From Henriciella litoralis (GTDB lineage Bacteria > Pseudomonadota > Alphaproteobacteria > Caulobacterales > Hyphomonadaceae): 64,000 bases of DNA. Within the stretch, counting starts at the first letter, position 1, and every line of letters begins with the position of its first letter. Shown here piece after piece: positions 45,430-54,241 of this stretch. The position numbers and the translations under genes are program-made. Below the pieces are notes generated by a model. That model worked only from the letters and a program-made list of their open reading frames with translations, had not been told where the DNA came from and ran no database searches. Location of the stretch: positions 620,001 through 684,000 of the forward strand of contig NZ_NCSS01000006.1 in assembly GCF_002088935.1 (NCBI RefSeq). The letters run 5' to 3'.

Positions 45430-45548
45430 ATGATCACAACCTTGCAACGCGCTCTGTAGTTCCCGCCACAGGTGGCGCGGCGTCAGCACTTGCACGAAAC
45501 ATCAGCGTAGCCGACTGTATCGGCAACAAATTCAGGGAGATTTCACGG

Positions 45549-47057
45549 ATGGCTAAGGGTTCAATGCCGGTACTAGTGGGCGTCGGTCAGTTCATGAGCG
45601 AATGGGATGGCAGTGAGGGCGCGGAGGGTGCCCCGTCGCCGCTGAGTCTTGCGGTGGAAGCATCGAAAGCAGCGCTCGCAGATGCTGGCATATCCGGCAG
45701 CGACATCGACACGGTGACCTTTGTCCGCATCTTTGAGGACTCGGTCCGCAATGCGCCTCACCCCCACGGCCACAACACTAATCTGCCCGGCACGTTGGCC
45801 CGCGACATTGGCGCGACGCCTGAGCGTCTGATCTATTCCGATGTCGGCGGTCAAAGCCCGCAAGCGCTCGCCAATGAGATGGCGGCCCGCATCCATGCTG
45901 GCGAGGTCGAGATTGCGCTTGTGGCCGGGTCCGAGGCCAATCGCGCGTCCAAGGGCGCGCGCAAGAACAAGGTTGAGATCAAATGGGCTGATAGCTCAGA
46001 TGCCGACTATGAAGATCGCGGCCTTGGCGGCCAGATGATCTCCCGCGAAGAGATCAAGCACGGCCTGGTGGCCCCTGCCTATTTCTATGCGCTGTTTGAA
46101 AATGCGATTGCTGCCCGTGAAGGTCGTGGCCGCTCTGGCCAGCGCGCAGCGATGGCAGCGCTCTTCCAACCTTTCACCGAAGTCGCAGCAAACAACCCGT
46201 ATGCGCAGTTTCCCGAAGCGCGCACGGAAGAGTTTCTCGCGACACCGTCTCCGAAAAATTACGAGTTCGCAGATCCCTTCCTGAAATGGCATATCGCGCA
46301 GGATGCGGTGAACCAGGGCGCAGCTTTCATCATCATGTCCGAGGACAAGGCCGATGAGCTTGGCGTCGATGCAGACAAGCGCGTCTATCTGCATGGCGCG
46401 GGCGAGGCGGGCGACGATCTTATCTCGCTACGCCCGAAACTTGATGGCTCCTGGGCCATGGAACAGGCGATCCATCGCGCCCTGAAACAAGCTGACAAGA
46501 CGCCCGGCGGTATCTCGCATTTTGATCTTTATTCGTGCTTTCCATGCGCGGTGTTCTCATCTGCAGCCGTGCTCGGCATCGATCCGGAAACCGATGATCG
46601 CCCACTTACGCTGACGGGCGGCCTGCCCTTCTTTGGGGGGCCGGGCAACAATTACTCCATGCACGGCATCGCCGAGATGGCGGCAAAGCTTCGCGAGGAA
46701 GCCGGCTCATTTGGTCTCGTGCTCGCCAATGGCGGCTGGATGACAAAGGAGGCCGTCGGTGTCTGGTCAACGACGCGGCCTGATGTGTTCAAACCGGTCG
46801 AGAAAGCTGCCAAGCCTACGGAGCAGGTTGAACTTGATCCGGCCCCAGAAGGCGGAACGGTTGAGACCTACACCGTCGTGCATGGCCGCGAAGGCCCGGC
46901 GCATGGTGTCATCTTCGGACGTACAGATGCTGGAAAGCGTTTCATCGCCGTGGCCGAGCCAGCCGCGCTCAAGCAACTGCGCGAGGACGCATCGCCGGTC
47001 GGCGCGCGCGTGACGACAACAACCGAAGGAGAAGTGACAAGCTTCCGGTTTGCCTGA
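45549..47057 (+). CDS. Thiolase-like acetyl-CoA acetyltransferase family protein
   Basis: Thiolase-superfamily protein of 502 residues with a C-terminal OB-like extension (about 410-502, VETYTVVHGREGPAHGVIFGRT). Start at ATG 45549 (MAKGSMPVLVGVGQ). The usual thiolase nucleophile Cys is not at the normal site (GGQSPQ occupies it) and the CxGGG position reads ANGGWM, but DLYSCFPCAV (about 325-334) and YSMHG (about 370) are present. It belongs to the SCP2-type thiolase-like group; condensing or cleaving acyl-CoA is likely but the mechanism may differ. Confidence 0.88.
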   Translation: MAKGSMPVLVGVGQFMSEWDGSEGAEGAPSPLSLAVEASKAALADAGISGSDIDTVTFVRIFEDSVRNAPHPHGHNTNLPGTLARDIGATPERLIYSDVGGQSPQALANEMAARIHAGEVEIALVAGSEANRASKGARKNKVEIKWADSSDADYEDRGLGGQMISREEIKHGLVAPAYFYALFENAIAAREGRGRSGQRAAMAALFQPFTEVAANNPYAQFPEARTEEFLATPSPKNYEFADPFLKWHIAQDAVNQGAAFIIMSEDKADELGVDADKRVYLHGAGEAGDDLISLRPKLDGSWAMEQAIHRALKQADKTPGGISHFDLYSCFPCAVFSSAAVLGIDPETDDRPLTLTGGLPFFGGPGNNYSMHGIAEMAAKLREEAGSFGLVLANGGWMTKEAVGVWSTTRPDVFKPVEKAAKPTEQVELDPAPEGGTVETYTVVHGREGPAHGVIFGRTDAGKRFIAVAEPAALKQLREDASPVGARVTTTTEGEVTSFRFA

Positions 47058-47099
47058 TAGCTTCGCTCTGATTGTCCTGATCAGAATCGGAGGCCCGCA

Positions 47100-47531
47100 A
47101 TGGCGTTGAAGACTTCCCTGGCCGCTGGCCTGATCGCCTTAACGGCGACGACGCTATCGGCCTGCGTGACGCAGCCGCAACCCTGCACGCAGGAATGGAT
47201 CGAATGGAAGACTGATCGCGTCCTGACACGGTTTGCCCGCGACAATTCCGATACGGTACGGGCGCTACGCCGGGTGTCAGGCGAGGTAGAGTCGCCGTCC
47301 GCGCTCATGGCGATCCAGCTGATAACGCTGGCGGACGACTTTACTGAGCTTGCCAGAAGTTTCGATCGCATCGTTCTGCCGGAGCTGAACGCCGCCGTCG
47401 CGCAATGCGGCGAGCCTCGCAACTTCATGCCCGCTTTCACCCAATTCCTGCGCCGTGAGGACGTCGGCGAAGATGTCATCGAGTGGATCGAGGCACTAGG
47501 ATACATCGCTCTGGATCAACGGCGCCCATGA
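47100..47531 (+). CDS. Uncharacterised lipoprotein, 143 aa
   Basis: Predicted lipoprotein: signal peptide and lipobox (TLSAC, Cys about residue 21) followed by a helical domain (residues about 30-143) of no recognised family, including two further cysteines (QPCTQEW and AQCGEP) that could form a disulfide. The stop overlaps the start of the CorA/ZntB-type transporter gene, so the two are translationally coupled. Confidence 0.8.
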   Translation: MALKTSLAAGLIALTATTLSACVTQPQPCTQEWIEWKTDRVLTRFARDNSDTVRALRRVSGEVESPSALMAIQLITLADDFTELARSFDRIVLPELNAAVAQCGEPRNFMPAFTQFLRREDVGEDVIEWIEALGYIALDQRRP

Positions 47532-48514
47532 CAAGTACGCAAGATACCCCTCTGATTTTCGGCTTTGAGTTTGACGAAGATGGCGGCGCCAGGAAACTAT
47601 CCTGGGAGGAATTAGCAAGTGGACCGGCCGCCCGGCCCGGCGTTCGGCGCTGGCTTCACCTTGATCGTCTGTCACCTGCCGCACAGACTTGGCTCAATAC
47701 GGTGAGCGGGATCGACGCCGTCATCGACAGGGCTTTGCTGCAGGAGGACACCCGCCCCCGCTGCGCGCGTCATGGCGACGGCCTTCTGATCAATTTGCGC
47801 GGGGTGAACCTCAATGAAGGGGCCGCCCCCGAAGACATGATCGCCATCCGGATATGGATGACGGAAGAGGTGGTCGTCTCGCTGCGCGCCTATCACATTA
47901 TGGCGGTCCAGGATCTTCACGACCAGATCATGGCAGGAGACATCCCGAACTCGAGCGGCGCAATCGTTTCAACGATCGCGACGCGGCTGACCCACCGTAT
48001 TGAGCCGGTTGTTGCTGATCTTGATGACGAGGCAGACCAGTTTGAAGACTCGCTTCTGGAGGATGGCGCCACATTGCCAAAAACGGCATTGGCGAGCTTT
48101 CGCCGCAAGGTCCTCACCATCCGCCGCTACATCATTCCGCAACGCGAAGCGCTCGCGCACATTATTCGTGAGGGCGAGGATATGTTCAGTACCGGCGATA
48201 TCCTCCATCTGAGAGAAATCGCCGACCGTGTGATCCGCATTGGGGAAGAGCTGGATTCCATCCGTGAGCGGAGCCTGGTCCTGCAGGAACAGGTGATGGA
48301 AGAGCGTAGCGAACGGATGAACGAGCGGCTTTTTGTCCTCTCCATCATCTCGGCAATCTTCCTGCCGCTTGGTTTTGTCACCGGGCTTTTTGGCGTCAAC
48401 CTTGGGGGTATGCCGGGCTTGAACGATGCGGCTGCCTTCACCCTGCTGTGTATTGGACTGGTGGGGCTGACCGTTGCGCTCTTGTTGATGCTGCGAAGGA
48501 TGCGCTGGCTCTAA
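47528..48514 (+). CDS. zntB: CorA/ZntB-family divalent metal transporter
   Basis: Membrane protein of 328 residues of the CorA/MIT superfamily. N-terminal cytoplasmic funnel domain (about 1-260) with a long helix, then two transmembrane helices with the loop motif FGVNLGGMPG; GVN instead of CorA's GMN is typical of ZntB-like zinc carriers. The ATG at 47528 overlaps the lipoprotein stop (ATGA). Direction of transport in this branch is debated, so uptake or efflux of zinc or another divalent metal is possible. The pairing with an outer-membrane-type lipoprotein is unusual. Confidence 0.9.
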   Translation: MTSTQDTPLIFGFEFDEDGGARKLSWEELASGPAARPGVRRWLHLDRLSPAAQTWLNTVSGIDAVIDRALLQEDTRPRCARHGDGLLINLRGVNLNEGAAPEDMIAIRIWMTEEVVVSLRAYHIMAVQDLHDQIMAGDIPNSSGAIVSTIATRLTHRIEPVVADLDDEADQFEDSLLEDGATLPKTALASFRRKVLTIRRYIIPQREALAHIIREGEDMFSTGDILHLREIADRVIRIGEELDSIRERSLVLQEQVMEERSERMNERLFVLSIISAIFLPLGFVTGLFGVNLGGMPGLNDAAAFTLLCIGLVGLTVALLLMLRRMRWL

Positions 48515-48613
48515 ACGCCGCAATCACTGCCCTTCAACTTTTGTGTCGACCCTTGTCGTTGCACGCCTGCTGTGCGCCAAATGGGGAAAACAAAAGACCG
48601 GAGGAAACGACAC

Positions 48614-49807
48614 ATGGCCTATATCGAAGGACGCCTTGTCCATGACGCTGATAGCCACCTGATGGAGCTATATGACTGTCTGGATTCATATCTGACTGCC
48701 GATGAGCTGAAACGATATCGCGCCCTGCCCGGCTATAACGCGAAACTCAGCCGCGCGGAGTGGATGGACCGGGCTCGCAAAGACCACCGCGATGACGGTT
48801 TTCGCGCAGAGGCAGATGACAACATCATGCTGCGCAAGAACTACGATGCGAAAGGCGCTTTCATTCCGGAAGACCGGCCGCGCGTTGTCGATCTGCTCGG
48901 CGTGGCGAGCCAGCTCATCTTCACCACTCACAACCTCGGCAATCTCGGTCTCGACCAGAGCGGAGACCTCGACCTTTGCTATTCGGTGGCCCGCGCCCAC
49001 AACCAGATGATGACCGAGTTTTGCGCCGTGGACCGGCGATTGCTGGCGACGGCCTATATTCCGCTGGAAGACATTGACCGCACGATCGATACCGCCCGCC
49101 AAGCTCTGGACCTCGGCGCCAAAGGGCTGCTGATCCCATCATGGTGCCCGCAAGATCACAGCCCGAGCCATGTCGGGCTCGACCCGCTTTGGGCGATGGC
49201 TGAAGAGGCGGGCGTGCCGATCCTTTTCCATGTTGGGTTCGAAGAGAAAATGAACCCCGTCTATAAGGAAAACGGCCTGCCGCCGGTGCCTGATTTCCAT
49301 GGGGGCGACGATAATTTCACCTCGATCAGCTACATGCCGATCCCAAACTCGGCGATGCAGACGCTTTCGACGCTGATCTTCGATGGCGTCTTTGACCGTT
49401 TTTCGAACCTTAAATTCGGCGCGATCGAACTTGGCGCCTCATGGGTGCCGGGATGGATGCGCAGTCTCGATTCTGCAGCCCACGCTTTCATGCGCAATGA
49501 GGAACGGCTGCAAAACCTGTCGGCCAAGCCCTCCGAAATCGTCCAGCGCCAGCTTCGCGTGACGCCCTATCCGCATGAAGATGCAGGCTGGGTCATCCGG
49601 AATGCCGGTGAGCAAATCTGCATGTTCTCATCGGACTACCCCCACATCGAAGGCGGGCGAAACCCCATCAAGCGTTTCGATTCCGTGCTCGAAGGTCTGC
49701 CTCAAAGCGCGATCGACGCCTTCTATGCCGATAATTTCATCGACATGATGGGCAAGGCGCTGCCCGCTGACCTGAAGAGGCCAGCCCATCTCGTGGCGGC
49801 TGAATAG
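48614..49807 (+). CDS. Amidohydrolase family protein (amidohydrolase_2 type)
   Basis: Metal-dependent TIM-barrel hydrolase or decarboxylase of 397 residues. Starts MAYIEGRLVHDADSHLMEL; the metal-site pattern is HDADSH (about 9-14), later LFHVGFEEK and a distal FSSDYPHIEGG, as in the aminocarboxymuconate-semialdehyde decarboxylase-like group. Start at 48614 follows GGAGGAAAC. Substrate unknown. Followed by an intrinsic terminator. Confidence 0.9.
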   Translation: MAYIEGRLVHDADSHLMELYDCLDSYLTADELKRYRALPGYNAKLSRAEWMDRARKDHRDDGFRAEADDNIMLRKNYDAKGAFIPEDRPRVVDLLGVASQLIFTTHNLGNLGLDQSGDLDLCYSVARAHNQMMTEFCAVDRRLLATAYIPLEDIDRTIDTARQALDLGAKGLLIPSWCPQDHSPSHVGLDPLWAMAEEAGVPILFHVGFEEKMNPVYKENGLPPVPDFHGGDDNFTSISYMPIPNSAMQTLSTLIFDGVFDRFSNLKFGAIELGASWVPGWMRSLDSAAHAFMRNEERLQNLSAKPSEIVQRQLRVTPYPHEDAGWVIRNAGEQICMFSSDYPHIEGGRNPIKRFDSVLEGLPQSAIDAFYADNFIDMMGKALPADLKRPAHLVAAE

Positions 49808-49832
49808 TCAAAACCACACACACTAAGCGTCT

Positions 49833-49863
49833 AAAGGCCCGATCAATTGGTTGGGCCTTTTTT
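49833..49863 (+). terminator. Intrinsic terminator of the amidohydrolase gene
   Basis: Perfect 8-bp stem AAAGGCCC/GGGCCTTT (49833-49840 with 49853-49860), 12-base loop and six T (49858-49863). Located 26 bases after the stop. Confidence 0.88.
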
Positions 49864-49877
49864 ATTGAAAGAACTAA

Positions 49878-49891
49878 TGAGCAAGCGCTCA
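49878..49891. promoter_or_regulatory. Palindrome TGAGC-AAGC-GCTCA upstream of the desaturase
   Basis: Five-base arms around four bases, typical in size of a TetR-type operator. It lies 87 bases upstream of the CarF-like gene. A GCTCACT half-copy recurs at 49945-49951. No regulator gene is adjacent. Confidence 0.4.
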
Positions 49892-49928
49892 CTTTGCCGT
49901 ATTGCCGCCACATTACGTAAGCAAACAC

Positions 49929-49938
49929 TCACATGTGA
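49929..49938. promoter_or_regulatory. Palindrome TCACATGTGA upstream of the desaturase
   Basis: Perfect ten-base palindrome 40 bases before the CarF-like start. With the palindrome at 49878-49891 it makes this short leader unusually rich in symmetric sequence. Confidence 0.35.
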
Positions 49939-49977
49939 ACACATGCTCACTACCGGGCAGCCATCATGGAGGTTCAC

Positions 49978-50568
49978 ATGTTTATTTCGGCTATCACGAC
50001 TGTCGCCGCCACAAGTGCAAAGATCCTCGGCGGCGTCTATCTGGCAGACCTTGTTTCCGGCGCCTTTCACTGGATGGAAGACCGCTATGGCGATCCCAAG
50101 TGGCCAATTCTCGGACATACGATCCGGGAGAACCAGCAACACCACCACACGCCACGCAGCTTCCTCAAAGGCAATCTATGGACCCGCAACCGCGAGGTCT
50201 GGGCGATTGGCGCCGCGTTCCTCGCCGTCTTTGCGCTGGTTGGCTGGCTCAATCTCTTCACCGGCACAGCCGTTCTCTTCGGCATGTTCGCAAACGAAAT
50301 TCATGCCTGCGCGCACCGCAGCCCCAAGGAAAACGGCAGACTGATCACGGCGCTCCAGAAGACGGGCTTCCTGCAATCGCATGCCCATCACACCGCCCAT
50401 CACCGCAAAGGCAAGGACAGCCATTTCTGCGTGATGACCAACCACGTGAACCCGGTGCTGGAAAAGCTCCAGGTCTTCCAGCGGCTCGAAACGCTCATCA
50501 AATGGGTGTCAGGCATCCTCCCGCGCCTCGATGACAGCGTGAACCCCCGCTATCGCCGGGCCGTCTAG
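49978..50568 (+). CDS. CarF/TMEM189-type desaturase (plasmalogen-forming candidate)
   Basis: Histidine-rich membrane desaturase of 196 residues, homologous in pattern to CarF of Myxococcus and human PEDS1 (TMEM189), which introduce the vinyl-ether bond of plasmalogens. Conserved signature DLVSGAFHWMED (Asp24, His31), then HHHTP (55-57), NEIHACAHR (His109, His113) and SHAHHTAHH (135-142), plus His149 and His156. Two or three transmembrane helices (about 8-28 and 75-105). Start at 49978 has GGAGG at 49968-49972; the upstream ATG at 49966 is too close to it. Whether this bacterium makes ether lipids is not known from the window. Confidence 0.88.
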   Translation: MFISAITTVAATSAKILGGVYLADLVSGAFHWMEDRYGDPKWPILGHTIRENQQHHHTPRSFLKGNLWTRNREVWAIGAAFLAVFALVGWLNLFTGTAVLFGMFANEIHACAHRSPKENGRLITALQKTGFLQSHAHHTAHHRKGKDSHFCVMTNHVNPVLEKLQVFQRLETLIKWVSGILPRLDDSVNPRYRRAV

Positions 50569-50616
50569 GCCGCGCGATAGAGATTGCGGCCCGGCCTGGG
50601 TGGGACGGGTTGCAAT

Positions 50617-51309
50617 CTACTTTTTTATTTTCTCGAAGATCACGCTGAGATTGTTCGCCGGCATTTCGATAACATCGAACAAGCACAATGACGCGGCCTC
50701 AGCGATTGGCACGATGTCGAGATCAAGGTCACGCACGCCCCAGTCTGGATCGCGCCGCTGGAGGTCTTCGCTGAACCGCGCATTCGATGGCGCTATCTGT
50801 CCCTCGCGCGCAAATGGGCCGTAGAGCATCAGGCGGCCCCCTGTGCGGAGCAGTCGCCCTGCCCCGGTCAGCAAGCCGCGCGCAGCCGCGAAAGGCGCAA
50901 TGTGGATCATATTCGCGCAGAACAGGCCGTCATAAGTGGAGGGATTTTCCGCTTCGCCCCAATGATCTTGAGATGCATCAACCTTCAGCGGCCCATGCAG
51001 CCGCTCCGCCCCCTCAGCGAGCCTTGCCCAGGCCCGCTGGCTCGCGAGCGACATCTCGTCGAGATCGGTATAGCTCCACTGCAGCGAAGGAAAACGGCTG
51101 ACGAAATGCGCGCCATGTTCGCCCGTGCCGGAGGCGATTTCGAGGATATGGCCTGCAACCGGCATATTGGCCGCGATCACATCTGCGAGGACATCCTTGT
51201 TTCGCGCGGCCGATGGCGAATAGCGTCGCCCATCCTCGGCCGTCTCGCGCGCCTCAAGCGCGACGGACTTACCGCTGCTGCCGATATCGTCCTGAGCCTT
51301 ATCCGTCAT
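50617..51309 (-). CDS. DUF938 SAM-dependent methyltransferase-like protein
   Basis: Protein of 230 residues of the DUF938 family, class I methyltransferase fold. SAM loop ILEIASGTGEHGAHF (about 55-69), acidic YTDLDE near 80, and NMIHIAPFAA near 130, a family hallmark. Substrate unknown. The start overlaps the aldo/keto reductase stop (ATGA), so the two are coupled. Convergent with the CarF-like gene. Confidence 0.93.
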   Translation of the reverse strand: MTDKAQDDIGSSGKSVALEARETAEDGRRYSPSAARNKDVLADVIAANMPVAGHILEIASGTGEHGAHFVSRFPSLQWSYTDLDEMSLASQRAWARLAEGAERLHGPLKVDASQDHWGEAENPSTYDGLFCANMIHIAPFAAARGLLTGAGRLLRTGGRLMLYGPFAREGQIAPSNARFSEDLQRRDPDWGVRDLDLDIVPIAEAASLCLFDVIEMPANNLSVIFEKIKK

Positions 51310-52319
51310 TGCGATGACCGGGTCTCGAACTCGAACTGCTCGGTGTCGACGGTCGCCTGTATCTGTTCATTATAGCGAGGCCCAACAGCGCTTTCAGGCG
51401 TGAAATGGGCATCCAGGCGCGCGACCATGTCATCATCCAGCGTGACATCGGCAGCGGCCACATTGTCCTTCAGATGGTCTGAGCTTGTTGTGCCGGGAAT
51501 TGGAAGGACATGATCGCCCTTTGCCAGCAGCCACGCCAGAGCAAGCTGTGCAACGGTGCAGCCAACTTCTGCCGCGCAGGCGCGCGCTTCATCGAGCAGG
51601 TCCAGATTGCCCGGATAATTCTCATCCGAGAAGCGCGGAAAGAAACGCCGCATATCCTTCTCGTGCATATTTGCCGGGTCAAAAGGTGGATCCGCGAGGA
51701 AGCCCCGACCGACCGGTGAAAACGCCACAAGCGCAATATCCAGATCCCGGCACGTTTCCATCACCGCAATCTCAGGATTGCGAACCCAGAGCGAATATTC
51801 AGACTGAACAGCGGTGATGGGATGCACAGCGTGGGCGCGTTCGATCAGGCGCTGGCCCATTTCGCTGAGACCAACGAACCGGATTTTTCCAGCCTCGACC
51901 AGTTCAGACAGAGCGCCAACCGAATCCTCGATCGGCACGTTCGGATCTGGCCGGTGCATATAATAGAGATCGATAACATCTGTGTTCAGCCGCTTCAGGC
52001 TGGCATCGCACGCAGCCTTGATGGCGCCTGGCCGGCCATCCAGCACGCGCTTGCCATCTCTGACGTCCAGCACGCATTTGCTCGCCAGAAAGATGTCCTT
52101 GCGCCGCTCGCCGACCGACGCGGCGACGAGTTTCTCGTTCTCGCCCGCGCCATAGATCGTCGCCGTGTCGAAGAAGTTGCACCCAAGATCCAGCGCTTCA
52201 TTGAGCAGCCTCGACGCCGCCGCCGGTTCAGTCGGCGCGCCGTAGGCGTGGCTCAAATTCATGCATCCAAGACCAATGGGATAAACATCACTATCGCCGA
52301 TGCGTCTGGTGGCGGTCAT
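51306..52319 (-). CDS. Aldo/keto reductase
   Basis: NADPH-dependent TIM-barrel oxidoreductase of 337 residues, with GLGCMNLSHAYG (about 17-28), the catalytic Asp/Tyr in FFDTATIYGAGENE (about 50-63), Lys in IFLASKC and His in YYMHRPD. The fungal/bacterial AKR11-13-like pattern. Substrate is not readable. 15 bases after the acyl-CoA synthetase gene, coupled to the DUF938 gene. Confidence 0.94.
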   Translation of the reverse strand: MTATRRIGDSDVYPIGLGCMNLSHAYGAPTEPAAASRLLNEALDLGCNFFDTATIYGAGENEKLVAASVGERRKDIFLASKCVLDVRDGKRVLDGRPGAIKAACDASLKRLNTDVIDLYYMHRPDPNVPIEDSVGALSELVEAGKIRFVGLSEMGQRLIERAHAVHPITAVQSEYSLWVRNPEIAVMETCRDLDIALVAFSPVGRGFLADPPFDPANMHEKDMRRFFPRFSDENYPGNLDLLDEARACAAEVGCTVAQLALAWLLAKGDHVLPIPGTTSSDHLKDNVAAADVTLDDDMVARLDAHFTPESAVGPRYNEQIQATVDTEQFEFETRSSQ

Positions 52320-52334
52320 GCTGTTTCCTCCCGA

Positions 52335-54080
52335 TCAGGCGCGCGCCTTGAACCGCTCTCGAAGCTGAGGCTTCAGAATCTTGCCATTGGCGTTGCGCGG
52401 CAAAGGCTCTTCCTGGAACTGTATCTCGACGGGCACCTTGAACGCCGCAATCTGGCTTGCGACGTGCGCGCGTAGCTCGTCTTGCGAGACCGTCTTACCC
52501 GGCTTCAACTGGACCACAGCACCGACTTCTTCACCAAGGATCTTGTGCGGGATGCCGACGACAGAGGCGTCCATCACAGCAGGATGGTCATAGAGTGCGT
52601 TCTCCACCTCGATGCAGTAGATGTTTTCGCCGCCGCGGATCAGCATGTCCTTGGCCCGGTCAACGAGGAAGAGGAAGCCCTCCTCATCGATGCGCGCGAG
52701 ATCACCCGTCACGACCCAGCCATCACGGAACGTCTCCGCGGTGGCGTCCGGCCGGTTCCAGTAGCGCTTGCAATTAGATGGGCTCTTGCACCAAAGCTCA
52801 CCGACTTCTCCGGCTGGCAGTTCATTGCCATCCGGGCCGATAATCTTGAGCTGCACAGCATGCGGCGGCGCCCCAGCACTCGTCGGACGGTTCACATAGT
52901 CCTCACCGATATTCAGCGTGGCTGTCGCCGATGTTTCGGTCATGCCCCAGCCATTGCCGGGCTGGGCTTCAGGAAACCGCTTCTTGATCGTGGCAACCAG
53001 CTCAGGCGCGGAAGGTGCCCCGCCATATGACACAGCAAGAATTGACGACAGATCATATTTGTCGCGGTCCGGGTGTTCGAGCACCTGCCAGGCAATAGCC
53101 GGCACACCGCCAATCGTGGAGATCTTCTCCTCTTCGATGATCGGAAGCGCCTTGCCTGCATCCCATTTGTACATCGAGACGATCTTGTCGCCCTTCAGCA
53201 GTGTCGGAATGAGGACAGCAAACGAGCCCGTCGCGTGAAAGAACGGGATCGCAAGCAGCGTGGCGCGGATTTCCGTAGGATCAGGCTCTGGTGGCTGTTC
53301 ACCGCGCCGCAAGAACATGCGGGCCTGACACGTCATGGAGTTCAGGAAGTTGGAGATCACCGCACGATGGGTCGCGAGCGCGCCTTTGGGACGCCCCGTG
53401 GTGCCGGAGGTGTACATCAATGTGGCGTCGTCATCCGGTTTGATCTCAACATCCGGCAGCCCGATAGGTTCAAGAGTTGCCCAGGTATTCGCCTCGCCCA
53501 CAATGTCCTCGAAATTGTGGACCATGGGATTGTTGCGCTCTTCTTCGGTTTCGCGCGCGATGATGATGGCTTCCAGCTCAGGAAGTTCACCGATGTGGTC
53601 GCGCATACGCTCATAGATTTGAGGGTCGACGATCGCGACTTTCACGCCCGCATTCTGAAGCCCGTATTCCAGCTCTTCACCCGTCCACCACGAGTTCATC
53701 GGAGTCGCAATCGCGCCAATAGACAGCGCCGCGAAGAAGGCCACTGGCCATTGCGGGTAATTGCGCATCACGATGGCAACCCGGTCGCCTGGCTCAACGC
53801 CAAACTTTTCCTTCAGGGTTTTCGCCAGATGGCTGACAGCGCGCAGATGCGCGTCATAAGTGACGCGCTCGTCCTCATAGACGATGAAGGTGCGGTCAGC
53901 ATGGGCCGCAGAGGCTTCGACAAGAAATCTGAGGGTCGGCGGCGCTTCGGGATAATACCGCATTTCGACGCCATCAATGACGCCTTCTGCCACCGCAAGC
54001 GGTGTCCCCGGCGCGGCAAGCATCAAGTTTGCCTGCTCAATGGAAAGTGCGGGCCAGCCTGCACCAGAATCTGCAGCCAT
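52335..54080 (-). CDS. Acyl-CoA synthetase (AMP-forming)
   Basis: ANL-superfamily ligase of 581 residues activating a carboxylic acid through an acyl-adenylate to its CoA thioester. Motifs: P-loop YTSGTTGRPKGA (about 228-239), GWGMTETSA (about 390), VTGDLARIDEEGFLFLVDR (about 470) and a catalytic Lys in NANGKILKPQLRE near the end. Start MAADSGAG at 54080 with GGAGGA 5 bases upstream. Heads the leftward operon with the aldo/keto reductase and DUF938 protein. Confidence 0.94.
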   Translation of the reverse strand: MAADSGAGWPALSIEQANLMLAAPGTPLAVAEGVIDGVEMRYYPEAPPTLRFLVEASAAHADRTFIVYEDERVTYDAHLRAVSHLAKTLKEKFGVEPGDRVAIVMRNYPQWPVAFFAALSIGAIATPMNSWWTGEELEYGLQNAGVKVAIVDPQIYERMRDHIGELPELEAIIIARETEEERNNPMVHNFEDIVGEANTWATLEPIGLPDVEIKPDDDATLMYTSGTTGRPKGALATHRAVISNFLNSMTCQARMFLRRGEQPPEPDPTEIRATLLAIPFFHATGSFAVLIPTLLKGDKIVSMYKWDAGKALPIIEEEKISTIGGVPAIAWQVLEHPDRDKYDLSSILAVSYGGAPSAPELVATIKKRFPEAQPGNGWGMTETSATATLNIGEDYVNRPTSAGAPPHAVQLKIIGPDGNELPAGEVGELWCKSPSNCKRYWNRPDATAETFRDGWVVTGDLARIDEEGFLFLVDRAKDMLIRGGENIYCIEVENALYDHPAVMDASVVGIPHKILGEEVGAVVQLKPGKTVSQDELRAHVASQIAAFKVPVEIQFQEEPLPRNANGKILKPQLRERFKARA

Positions 54081-54111
54081 TTCATTCCTCCGGATCGATT
54101 TTCTGTAGTTC

Positions 54112-54133
54112 GGCGCACTCAATCATGTGCGCC
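54112..54133. promoter_or_regulatory. GGCGCA/TGCGCC inverted repeat upstream of acyl-CoA synthetase
   Basis: Six-base exact arms (54112-54117, 54128-54133) around ten bases, 32 bases upstream of the synthetase start. Possible operator or leader hairpin; short enough to be chance in this G+C-rich DNA. Confidence 0.3.
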
Positions 54134-54241
54134 GCAACATGAAAAGGGCGAAGAAGAACACCCATTGTCGCAGCGGCAGTTGCAGCGTCCGGAAAAGCCT
54201 GCCGTTTTATGCGGGTTAAGCCGTCTCAGGCGGATGGCGAG

